Assembly: GCA_022495005.1 (NCBI GenBank)
Contig: JAGYXB010000558.1
Coordinates: 206,391-270,390, forward strand
Reading direction: 5' to 3'
DNA from: Rhyacophila brunnea
Lineage: Eukaryota > Arthropoda > Insecta > Trichoptera > Rhyacophilidae
DNA: 64,000 bases
The notes under the pieces are model-generated. The model searched no databases. It was not told where the DNA came from and worked only from the letters and a program-made list of their open reading frames with translations. Positions 20,082-29,983 of the stretch are shown one piece after another. Within the stretch, counting starts at the first letter, position 1; each line of letters begins with the position of its first letter. Position numbers and translations under genes: made by a program.

Positions 20082-22119
20082 CGTCACCGTTTTAGCAAAA
20101 CCATCTATGTGCACTTTCTCAAATTGTGCAGGAGAAGGATAAAACTGAATAAAAAAATAATGTTACATTTAAACATTAAAATTATGAAGAATGCTTTATT
20201 ATAATCAGAAAATGGTCTAACATTATTATTTTGTTTACAAAAATCTTTTATTTTAATACAAAAATAATAAAAATACAGTTTGTGATGTCACATAAGTTGT
20301 TTTGACCGTTTTGTAAATACACATAGTTTAATTTATTCATCAAAATGTGAATAATAATAAATTCATGAAAAACTGTTACATAAATAATAGTTGAAATATA
20401 CAGAGTGCGTTAGTGATAAATTGCAATATCATTTTATTAATTATTAATGCAATAGTGAGATGATATTATATTTATAAGTTCGTTTACTTTCTATTAGCAG
20501 GTTTAAATGTTAGGTTATCGTAGAAATAGTGGTGATCTTTCTCTATTACACTTTTTAATTCCTGAAGATGTATGTATTTCGACTGCGATATTGGCAATGA
20601 TTCATTATATATATATTACAAAAGCCATCGAACGGTTGCACTGATAAAAGTTGAGTTTGTAAAAGATTTTTCCATCTGGTAGATACTTTAACATTTTAAT
20701 ATCATATACAACAGGATCTCCGATTCGTTTTCCTGGTCTGATTGAACTTAATCCAGATTTAATCTTATCCATAATTCTTAAAAATTTAAAATCAATGGCA
20801 TTAATTTTATAAGGTTGTTTTGGTCTTGCTAGCCGCATACGTGCTATATAATCAGATGGTGAATAAATATTGGAGGCTTAAAATACTTTTCTTAGGTGGC
20901 ATGTGCACTATCGGCCTCTATCATGGTGTGGCCTTTTTCCAGAAAAAGCTGTTGAATCTCGATGTTTTCTCTCTCTAAAGATATAACTTAGAGCAGTAGC
21001 GAATAATTTATTTCGGTTTTGATATCCACACCCATCCGATATTAGAATTATTTCATTGTATTGTCCTGCTTTCGATGAGATGAGACAAATTCATTAGAAG
21101 ATACATTATGAAGAATGTATATGGTGAAATTGTGTAGTTGCAGCTTTTGTTTATAATACATTTGTGTCTGTGTTTTGGACATAGCAGCACACTTTGGAGA
21201 TCCATTGTGATTACTAACCGTCCACGTTCTGGTACTCTCCTTCATTTCATTTTTGGTCTTCTAGCATCTTTTTTTTATAATAATGTGGCTATTGTATTCC
21301 ATTTCTGAAACATTCTTCATTTTATAACTACAGCAGATGGCAGTGATGGCACACTGATCTTTACGTGGTTGGTGAATACTGATTTTTTGGTGGTAAATAT
21401 ACTGGAGTATATTCTGCTGCTTTATGACCATTTTCCAGAGACCATTTTTTATATTCATCATGCATTTGTATTTTGGATCGGAAACACGATTCCACATACA
21501 CCCTGGAGGTATTTTCTCTGCAATGATGGCTGGGAACTTTGGAATTAGATCCAACCATAATGTAACATTTTTCCACAAATCTCTCCGTTTTGATTTTTGG
21601 TTGCACTACCAATTATTTATCTTCAGTCAGATTCTTATTACCTGTCATTGTTGCTTTCAATTGGCCACTGTCATCGAGACGTTTGTAGTTGTTTATCCAA
21701 CTTTTAAATTAATTCTCGCCTATACCCTATTGACTATGTAGGCATCTTCCAGAAATTATTGAATATTTCCTGTCTCTCTTTTTGAGAAAGCATCTTTCAA
21801 ATCGTCGTGCAAGACCATAATGCATAGCATATAACATAGAAACAAACAATGTGTAGCCAAACTGTAAAAAAACATTACACTCTCGATATCAAAATACCAT
21901 CTATATGTTACTATAATATACACATAGTTGTTTTTGTGAACCGTGGTTTTTGAACCTTACACATAGCTGTTTTTTATTTTTTGAAATAACTTCGGAGCGA
22001 GTTTACCCAACACATAGATCATTTTACTGGCCTATAGAGATAAAATTAGGAATGACTTGGTATTTAAAAGTCATTTTTGATAAAAGTGACACATAGATGG
22101 TTTTGCTAAAACGGTGACG
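20082..22119 (-). mobile_element. Decayed DNA transposon, 2.0 kb, 4-bp GTAT duplication
   Basis: Perfect ~30-bp terminal inverted repeats start CGTCACCGTTTTAGCAAAAC. GTAT is duplicated at 20078-20081 and 22120-22123. Removing the element restores an intact SINE of the family length. Internal ACACATAG repeats lie near the right end. The interior holds minus-strand pieces of a transposase. The 4-bp duplication would suit the Sola superfamily, but I cannot confirm that. Confidence 0.85.
20605..21612 (-). pseudogene. Transposase pseudogene of the GDPVV...PDG type
   Basis: Broken minus-strand frames carry recognisable blocks in the expected order: YYKQKLQLHNFTIYI (21048-21245), then SSIRPGKRIGDPVV and LKYLPDGKIFYKLNF (20605-20838). 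These blocks occur in a large family of uncharacterised insect transposase-like proteins in which a HNFT(L/I)Y motif precedes the catalytic core. Frames 21261-21578 and 21361-21612 are neighbouring fragments. Stops and frameshifts separate the blocks and no full core survives, so it is inactive. Confidence 0.65.
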
Positions 22120-22170
22120 GTATGTTGAGCAAGTGGCTGACATCCATTTCCCTAAAATAAGCAGGAGATT
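22120..22170 (+). mobile_element. SINE family 1, 3' portion (continues 19945-20081)
   Basis: GTATGTTGAGCAAGTGGCTGACATCCATTTCC matches the SINE body directly downstream of the interruption. The far 3' end is missing. Confidence 0.75.
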
Positions 22171-22922
22171 ACATACCTACCTAATGAATTGGTAGATAAT
22201 TTAATACTAAAAATGAAAGAAGACGTCTTTCTAAGTCTTCTTAAGGGTGACACTTTACTGGAAATAATGCTATTCATAATTGGAACGGAAAAATACAAAT
22301 CTAGGTATATAAATGGAATATGTACTAGGTATTATATTCTCTTCGGAGGATGACATTCGACTATTGAGCAGCCTTCTGAACGAGTTGCCTCCACTCCTTT
22401 CGGCATGGTAAGTAAGTACCTAATATTTTTTTAATTAATTCTTGTTCCTTTATTAGAAGTGGCGCTCCTATCCAGCGCATGACCTGTATATCCTCATGTG
22501 ACATCACTGTTTACTATTCTGTATCGGACTGTATAGGTTCCCGTATTTGACGATGACAAAAAGGGCATATTCATAGCCTTTGCCCGCTCCATGTTTTAAC
22601 GCCACACAGGGTCTCCAGGTTTGATTTCTGGGGATTTCACAATAGGTACCTACATGAGATTTTCTCAATTCTGAACAAAAACGATGCATGAGTGCGAGTG
22701 ATAAAGTATTCGGCACCCTTACAATCTCTGCGACACGCGCTAGAGTAAGAGAAAAGGTCTACATATCAGCTGTGAGCTAGTTTCCAAAAGTATCGCCATC
22801 AAATCGGGGCGAAACGCTTCACATGGCGTCGATTACTTGCGAGCTCGAGTTGCTAAAATTTATATTTTTTGTGTTAAACATAAGGTCAATGGTAAATATT
22901 TTTAGTTAATTAAGTAGAAAAG
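22171..22922. other. Upstream region of the THAP-like exon; no gene recognised
   Basis: Nothing coding recognised. The part 22735-22860 is less AT-rich than its surroundings and contains several CG dinucleotides just before a candidate first exon, so it may be a promoter region. Confidence 0.35.
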
Positions 22923-22995
22923 ATGGTTATGTGTGTTGTCTTAAAATGTGGTAGCCGTACTGATAAGCAAGAAGATGGTATTATACGTTTCATAG
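22923..22995 (+). CDS. Candidate first exon of a THAP-domain protein
   Basis: ATG (context AAAAGATGG) opens 24 codons, MVMCVVLKCGSRTDKQEDG then IIRFI, ending at a donor ATAG|GTATGT in phase 1. The pattern M-x2-C-x4-C-x-(S/N)-R then a short gap and (F/I)-x-R-F is how THAP zinc fingers begin, and many insect THAP genes have a short first exon ending at this point. THAP domains bind DNA and occur both in host regulators and in P-element transposases. I found no second exon with the C-x2-H pair, so the gene may be broken, continue beyond the palindrome at 23065-24462, or be a remnant. Confidence 0.5.
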
Positions 22996-23064
22996 GTATG
23001 TTAATACTTCTTTAAAATAACTTAAATTATGGATATCTTTACCTAATTGTTGCATTTTAACCGC

Positions 23065-24462
23065 TTAAGGGGGGACATGCTCGTCGAAGGTCAAAATTGA
23101 GTTTTTATTGTATTTTCAAACCATGATCCTGGACCCTCCTTAAACGTTGTAGATAATCTATTTATATAATTTTGAAGCCTTATTATCCTTTATAGTTATT
23201 TTAAACATTTGATGACTGCATAAAGTATTTTTGTTACATAAAATAGTATTCTTTTAAACCTCTCGCTCTAATGTTTTAGAATATAGTCATATTTCGGTAC
23301 ATAACTGTGCAGTGGTGTTAAGATTTTTTACATTTTATTAATTTTTAAACGCATTTATAAAACCATTAGTATAATTTATTACGAGATAATTTTTGTAAAT
23401 TATTCACGATAAAAAAATATTTTGATAATCTCTGTGATCCCAAATTTGACAAGAATTAGGCATTTTATTATTCAAAAAATCGGCAAGATTAACACATTTG
23501 AAGATGAATCTAAAGATACTTATTATAAGCTATATCTTTGACCATTCAAGTGTGATAAAAATCTTATGAATAATGATTGCTTTATAATAATTATTGACCT
23601 AAGAATAAGGTAGTGTTTTTTTGAAATACGCCATTTTTTTTGTCATTCCCTAGTAGTTAAGCTACAACATACGGCCGTAGCCATAAAATGACAAAATATA
23701 ATTAAAGTAGGGAGTAAAATTATGTTAACGCGCGTGTTTGAACATGTACTTAACCGAATTTTTTATTTTTTTTTAAACGGTACATGTTCAAACACGCGCG
23801 TCAATATCATTTTACTCCCTACTTTAATTATAGTTTGTCAATTTATGGCTACAGCCGTATGTTGTAGCTTAACCACTGGGGAATGACAAAAGAAATGGCG
23901 TATTTCAAAAAAACACTACCTTATTCTTGGTCAATAATTATTATAAAGCAATCATTATTCATAAGATGTTTTTCACACTTGAATGGTCAAAGACATAGCT
24001 TATAATAAGTATCTTTAGAATCATCTTCAAATGTGTTAATCTTGCCGATTTTTTGAATAATAAAATGCCTAATTCTTGTCAAATTTGGGATCACAGAGAT
24101 TATCAATATAATTTTTATCGTGAATATTTTACAAAAATTATCTCGTAATAAATTATACTAATGGTTTTTATAAATGCGTTTAAAAATTAATAAATGTAAA
24201 AAATCTTAACACCACTGCACAGTTATGTACCGAAATATGACTATATTCTAAAACATTAGAGCGAGAGGTTTAAAAGAATACTATTTTATGTACCAAAAAT
24301 ACTTCATGCAGTCATCAAATGTTTTAAATAACTATAAAGGATAATAAGGCTTCAAAATTATATAAATAGATCATCTACAACGTTTAAGGAGTGTCCAGGA
24401 TCATGGTTTGAATATACAATAAAAACTCAATTTTGACCTTCGACGAGCATGTCCCCCCTTAA
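23065..24462. mobile_element. Giant foldback palindrome, 1.39 kb, flanked by TTAA
   Basis: Two ~680-bp arms are reverse complements with only scattered differences. The outer ends are TTAAGGGGGGACATGCTCGTC and its complement; the centre is near 23763, around a T-rich spacer of about 40 bp. TTAA stands at both borders (23065-23068 and 24459-24462), as for insertion into TTAA by piggyBac-like elements, although the GGGGGG end is not the usual CCC. No protein is encoded. Confidence 0.85.
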
Positions 24463-25291
24463 AAATACTATATAACGTAAAAAAATAGAATATTATATTT
24501 TAATTCTGAGCTTGTAGTGCGAGCACTTTGGGCGAGCACTAGCGTAATGGTCTATGGTCTCGAACATTTGTAGACGAATGCGTTCGCTCGCCCACAAACC
24601 AAACGCAAGGCACGCGGCTTCATTTAGCAATGCAACGGGTGGCGTCTAGATGTATCTATAGTCTAAGATTCTGACTGTTTTTGTGATGTTGTATGCCTAC
24701 TATTGCTAGATTATGATAATTTACCCCGAATTGTTATAATTTTATAATCATGTGTTCTCATAATGTTATTATTATTTACAAACAAGATGGTAATGAGTAA
24801 ATTTTGCAAATTGAATATAGTAAGGTATAGTAAGTATTCCTTCAAATAAATTAGGTAGGTAGGTAATATCGATTTTACAAAATGGGAGCATAAAATAAAA
24901 CGGAAAAGGAGGAGACGGACACGGACATAGACCTCAAAAAAAGGGAATGTGTGGAAACGGGAACCCTATTACTACAACACTCTGCACATTTTTTTTAAAT
25001 CTACCTAGTGGATTGCCCACTGAAGAAGGAAGCCGCTACATTACACGACTGGTCCTACTTTTCGCCCCTCCCGTTGTCTATGGATGGTCTGTCATCGCTT
25101 GCCATTGCCTATAATAGAGTGCTCATACTGATGCGTATGTCGTGTTCACTTGTCGGAGTATTCTTAGTTTCAGATTTCTTTCAGATTATTTTAACGTATC
25201 TTGGAGTTCATCTGATTTAGTGGTTATGTTTAAAATTAATGATTGGAAGTGACGATCAAAGTACGTAAACTTCTTCTGAGTATAATAATAT
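24463..25291. other. No recognisable gene
   Basis: Mixed sequence with a CG-containing patch at 24510-24640. The 70-codon open frame at 25008 shows no family pattern. Confidence 0.45.
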
Positions 25292-25713
25292 GAATACGTG
25301 TATTAATTAAGGCTCTAAGTACCAAAAAGTAGTATTGCCTGTAGTTACAAAATACCGAGTCATTGCAGTAAAATTTCATGAAGCAGACGTTTTGAAAAAT
25401 GTGGTTTTACAGTGTGAAGCAATCACGGCAGCTTCTATAATTTTAGGTATTAAGAACTCGCAAGTGTCAATACACCATCGTCAGAAATTTTATATTGATT
25501 GAGGTTGACCACTGTAGTGCTATTTACACCATTATAAATAAAACAGGCCAACGGACTTACAACGTCGACAGGTTTAAATATTTTGCGGTACTTTTTTGAC
25601 TTGCTTGAGGCACTTAGACCATAGTTGAAGTTATTGGCATAACATTTTTCTATAAAAATGTCAATTTTTTTGTTGTTGGTACTTAGCGCCTTAATTAATA
25701 CACGTAGGTATTC
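25292..25713. mobile_element. Short inverted-repeat element, copy 2 (partner 4168-4586)
   Basis: Ends GAATACGTGTATTAATTAAGG and, inverted, GAATACCTACGTGTATTAA. The interior matches 4168-4586 closely. The minus-strand frame with PVDVVSPLACFIYNGV is again open (within 25450-25743). Confidence 0.8.
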
Positions 25714-26143
25714 ATTATCATAAAACATTAGGACGTTTTTCAATGTGCCGGTCGATTCTAAACGACAATAACTAATAACTTATTTATACTCTTCAGTTAT
25801 TATAAATAGAATACCAAACTCTGCTTGCAAGTACGTTATCAAGAAATAGTATGGCAGTGGACCACTCGTTGCTTGTGCAAAAAGGTATGTTCAGGCTTTA
25901 TCAATCTAAAGATGGCGGTGACCTAGTGGGATAATAATTGGGTGTTTCAAAACTTGTTTATGGTTGCTAATACGGTGCATAGAGTATAATGTACTATGAC
26001 GTGTGTCAGAGCAGTATTAGACGTCAGTACTACCTATCAGTATTGTATTATCATTTAGTTAGAGCCAATCTCTATAGATAAACTCAAGGCATTGCATAAT
26101 ATAATGACAACGCATCTCTCTATATGTCATTTCTACATTTAAA

Positions 26144-26305
26144 ATGGATATAAAACGTGAACCAAACGAAAACGATGTTGATCTTGAACGAAAACCGCTA
26201 AGTCCTGTTTGGTTCGATGTTCCGATAGAAGATACAAACAGCCAGGCCGTTTCTACATCTCGTGTTAAGCAAGAGAATAATGATGATTCTTATTGCACAT
26301 TTGAG
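26144..26305 (+). CDS. Zinc-finger gene B, first coding exon
   Basis: ATG in TTTAAAATGG opens 54 codons, starting MDIKREPNENDVDLERKPLS, and ends at GAG|GTTAGT in phase 0. It contains IKRE near its start and VKQE near its end, two hydrophobic-K-x-E sites. The peptide is highly charged and unstructured. It resembles exon 2 of gene A (QIKREMDHRLES), consistent with the two genes being paralogues. No TATA box was clear; the leader may include an upstream non-coding exon. Confidence 0.8.
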
Positions 26306-26344
26306 GTTAGTTTTTTTTTAACAGCGAACAGTATGTATACGCTT

Positions 26345-26566
26345 TAAGCCGCGTTGACACGGTCCAAGTACGATCCAAGTACACTTGGACCGAGTGCCAT
26401 CCAAGTGCACTTGTATGAGACATCTTCATACCAATTATTCCTATCCAAGCTACTTGGACCGCGTCCTACTCATCCAAGTTAACTTGGATAGGAATAATTA
26501 GTATGAAGCTGTCACTTGGATGGCACTCGATCTAAGCGTACTTGGACCGTGTCAACGCGACTTTAC
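26345..26566. mobile_element. Foldback element with CCAAGT/ACTTGG repeats, ~220 bp
   Basis: Ends GCGTTGACACGGTCCAAGTAC and, inverted, the same within TAAAGTCGCG. Inside, CCAAGT or ACTTGG occurs many times, so each arm can also fold on itself. It starts about 40 bp after exon 1 of gene B. Confidence 0.8.
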
Positions 26567-26826
26567 TTGTGTAGAATAATATGCAAGACATCAAAAACTT
26601 GTAAAAAATTGAGTACAAGACTATTTACTGGAAGCCAGATGTAACAGCGGCAATTTTCATAGCCGATTTCGGCAAAATTCATGAATTCAAGAATGATAAC
26701 ATAACCTAACCCAAAATCAAGTAGTCTGCTATTTTTTAAATTTATTTGACGCTTACTTCCACTTAACAGATAAGAACCAACAATTATTTTATTGATTATG
26801 GTTATAACATACAAGTTTAAAATTGT

Positions 26827-26965
26827 TTTTACGAGAAATGGATATCAGCTACTTGCTCAATCTATAAGGTCAATACTCTTGACTCGACACAAATTGAAAA
26901 ACAATATGCGTACTTGCCAGATTCAGGATTCGAACCTGGGGCGCACGACACTGATTACCACCTAC
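26827..26965 (-). mobile_element. SINE family 1 fragment, minus orientation
   Basis: CAGATTCAGGATTCGAACCTGGGG (inverted B box) is preceded by the inverted body (ACAAATTGAAAAACAATATG). The A-box end and the 3' end are lost. Confidence 0.75.
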
Positions 26966-26999
26966 ATTTATGTTTTTGGTCATGTCCGTTCATAGATCA

Positions 27000-27175
27000 T
27001 AAGGGCCTCCACAGAGTGGAGATTTATACTAACAGGTTCGAATCCTGGATGCGGCAAATAAACATGGTATTATTGTTTTTCAATATGTGTTTGGAGTCAG
27101 AGTATGGCCCTTATAGGTTGGCAAGTGGCTAATATCCATTTTTCGTAAAAACAAAAATGTGTTAATAAGGTTGGT
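27000..27175 (+). mobile_element. SINE family 1 fragment, plus orientation
   Basis: CAGGTTCGAATCCTGGATGCGG carries the B box and is followed by the family body (TTTTTCAATATGTGTTTGGAGTC, GGTTGGCAAGTGGCTAATATCC). It lies head to head with the fragment at 26827-26965. Confidence 0.75.
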
Positions 27176-27297
27176 TAGATCAGACTTTTTGAATATAAAT
27201 CTCCCCTTACTCCGTCGATTATAGATTTTTACGGATATTAAGGCATTTGTAAAGTCATTTTGGTATCTGTATTTACACCCACGATAGGTCCATACCC

Positions 27298-27412
27298 TGA
27301 CACACACAAATTGAAAAACAATATGTGTACTTGCTAGACCCAAAACCTGTCAATACAAACCTCCACTCTGTGGAGGCCCATATGATCCTATCAGGTTCGG
27401 ACATGGTCGAAA
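27298..27412. mobile_element. Rearranged SINE family 1 remnant
   Basis: An inverted body piece (GACACACACAAATTGAAAAAC, 27298-27341) is joined to a plus-orientation 3' end (CCTCCACTCTGTGGAGGCCC to GGACATGGTCGAAAAAA). It is a composite of two copies or an internally inverted one. Confidence 0.65.
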
Positions 27413-27579
27413 AAAAAAAGTTTCTAAACTACTAAACTAAACTCTAAGTTTAAAAACGTCACAATATCCCATTGACATTATTAATGGACGACGCACTCAA
27501 TACAGTAGCTAGCAAGTAAATTCGCGCATTCGCATGTATAGGTAGACGTCACGCAATTTCATTATGCGATATCACGCAT

Positions 27580-27780
27580 CAGGAATTTATAGCAATATGA
27601 CCTTTATTGTAATGGCGTTAGAGCAGTGTTTCTAATGTCAATGTTCATTTGAGCGAACCCGTTCGAACCGAACTATTCGGCAGACCCAACAAAAAGTATC
27701 AGGAATTTATAACAATATCACCTTTATTGTAATGGCGTTAGAACAGATTATGCCATTCGGCAGACCCGACAATAAAGTGA
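27580..27780. repeat. Direct duplication, ~119-bp period
   Basis: TCAGGAATTTATAGCAATATG with CTTTATTGTAATGGCGTTAGA at 27580 recurs at 27699, each followed later by TTCGGCAGACCC. It is a local tandem duplication in intron 1 of gene B. Confidence 0.7.
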
Positions 27781-28222
27781 GTGTCATTTTCTTTTACAGA
27801 TGATTCGTCCATATTAATGTCATTGTAATATCCACCATATTGGTTGCAATACTACCCACCAAACAGCTGATTAACATATTGAATTTAGTAACATTGAAGT
27901 ATATTAAAAGATATTATTTTTTGGTCACCCCATACTCTGCTGAAGCCGAAGCGAGTTTGTTTGTTTTAAATTTAATTTATTGACCATTACTTTTGACCCA
28001 CGTATCGGCGGAGACTTTTTAATATTACTAGTAGACCAGCTATTTCGGACCACATATAAAAATATCATATTTTCAATTCACAAGGGCATTTCTGTAGAGC
28101 GTCCCCTTAAGGAGGTTACGTTGAAAAGATAATCTTGTTCTACTCACTCTTCTGTTGTCCTCAACCTTTCAACTTGTACTTTCAAAATTACCGTTATCCT
28201 AGCACTTATATCGACGAGGAAT
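27781..28222. other. Intron 1 of gene B, nothing recognised
   Basis: No repeat partner or coding pattern seen. Confidence 0.4.
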
Positions 28223-28231
28223 CTCGAGGCC

Positions 28232-28506
28232 ATAGAGGTATTAAATTAAAAGAGGGGCAAGGAATCGGCTTTCTCATACAGCTGAATGAAGCAGGCCAAC
28301 AATAGCCGATAACTTACGGAAAATAGCGACGCGATAAAAAAAATCCAGGGCATCACAGAGGAATTACTTTGGTCATTATAACGGACCCATATAATATAGT
28401 GTTAACGTTCAAATTTTGCCACAAATTGATTACCAGCCCGCCCCACCATACTTTTTCGCCATACTAGCTGGCTTCACCATACTTTCATATAACCTGCCGT
28501 CCCTAG
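28232..28506 (-). mobile_element. Short element without terminal repeats, 9-bp duplication, copy 2
   Basis: Inverted relative to 19500-19765, from ATAGAGGTATT to CCTGCCGTCCCTAG. It is flanked by exact CTCGAGGCC at 28223-28231 and 28507-28515 (11 bp if the chance AT is counted). It lies in intron 1 of gene B. Confidence 0.85.
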
Positions 28507-28786
28507 CTCGAGGCCATGCTTTCTTTTAATTTGCATTAGTGGTATGCTCGTTGAGTGTTTTTTTCTTCTTCTAAGAGTCCAGATTTGAACCAATAGCTGT
28601 GAACTGCGGATTCTGGATTCGAAACTCCTTGAATTTATAATAGCGAATCATGCAAATATTCGTTTTTTGTAGAGGTTCATATCCAAAGTTGTGGAGTGCT
28701 TGCTGCGTTTATTTTCCACGTGTTGATGGCATATTCCTCGCGTAAACATAAAAATACAACGTCACATATCGCAATGTTCTTTGACT

Positions 28787-29020
28787 ATGTCCGATCTTAT
28801 ATGATCATATAGGCCTCCACAGAGTGCAAGTTTGTATTTACAGATTTTAGTTTTTACGTGAAATGGATGCCAGCCACTTGCTCACGATTCATGATGGGCA
28901 GCCACAGGTCCATAGGCACTCTGACTCATACACAAATTGAAAAACAATATGTGAATTTGCCAGACCTAGGATTCGAACCTAGGACCCTCGGCGATATAGG
29001 CCGATGCTTAATCCGCATTT
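28787..29020 (-). mobile_element. SINE family 1, nearly full length, minus
   Basis: Runs from the inverted 3' end (CTATGTCCGATCTTATATGATC) through CACTTGCTCA and the inverted B box GGATTCGAACCTAGG to a decayed A-box end near 29020. It lies about 50 bp before exon 2 of gene B. Confidence 0.8.
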
Positions 29021-29068
29021 ACGTTTAACTGATTTCAGCATGCTGCGATATACATACCCAACTTAAAG

Positions 29069-29191
29069 GTGGAAACAGATATCCAGCGAAACGACTCCAC
29101 ACGCGACTTCAATGATGGTTCATTGCGTCCATTAAGGTGTGAAGATTCTGTAGCTGGTTGTTCGTATCCTCAATGGACGTCGTCGTATGAG
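29069..29191 (+). CDS. Zinc-finger gene B, exon 2
   Basis: Forty-one codons between the acceptor CAACTTAAAG|GTG and the donor GAG|GTAATT, phase 0 on both sides. The peptide starts VETDIQRNDSTRD and ends LRCEDSVAGCSYPQW then TSSYE, matching the plan of gene A exon 3. It joins exon 1 and exon 3 without a frame change. It is the one exon of the pair that lacks a hydrophobic-K-x-E motif. Confidence 0.75.
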
Positions 29192-29222
29192 GTAATTAAA
29201 TTTCAATTAAATATTTGTTTTC

Positions 29223-29870
29223 TTCATCATCATGGGCACGACAACCCGGTGTGGGTCCTGGCCTCCTCCAACGGCTCCCTCAATCTGTCCCTATCCAGTG
29301 TGGCCGCTTTCCAATTTGGTACCCCCAGAATACGGCAGTCACTGGCAGCTCCATCCAACCAGCGAATCTTTGGCCTCCCTCTTCTTCTACGTCCTATTGG
29401 ATTGCTGGACATCACTCTCTTTGCCGGTTCATTGTCATTCATACGGTGCACATGACCTAGCCATCGCAGTCTCCCTATCTTGATTGATTGAACTGCGCTG
29501 CAATCTTCGTACAGCCCGTAGAGCTCAGCATTATATCTTCGCCTCCAATTGGTGCCATCCCTGATCGGTCCATATATACGGCAGAGAATTTTTCTTTCAA
29601 AGATGTTCAGGGCTCGTTCATTTCGAGTTAATGTCCAGGCTTGAGCACTGGCTTTACAAGTGTCTTGTAAAGAGTGCTTTTAGTTCGGCGAGATAGTATG
29701 CGGGACTTAAAATGTCTCAACAGGCCAAAGTAGCATTTATTCGCAGACATGATTCTCTTGTTGATTTCTTCTGTAATATCATTATGTCGAGTTACAAGAG
29801 ATCCAAGGTATATGAAACTGTCGACAGTATCAAACTTGTTAATTTTTTTTATTCAACGAATAATTCATAA
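29223..29870 (-). pseudogene. LINE 3' end, RTE-like, decayed
   Basis: Same subfamily as 8450-9012 but in minus orientation. Its translation includes FIYLGSLVT and CYFGLLRHFKSRILSRRTK before stops and frameshifts. Its TGA-type tail is at the left end (TCATCATCATGGGC). Plus-strand open frames here are shadows. It lies in intron 2 of gene B. Confidence 0.8.
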
Positions 29871-29983
29871 GATTTAAGAATGTAACATTCCAATTATTAA
29901 ACATACATTATTTATGTACGAATAACATTTCTCATTTACTCATGTTTCATAGTAAAAATATATTTTTATTTACCATTATACAG

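Noticed and set aside
25851..25884. ATG plus donor (MAVDHSLLVQK then GTATGT) as an alternative first exon of gene B
   Set aside because: Its donor is phase 1, incompatible with the phase-0 exons that follow, and there is no other support.
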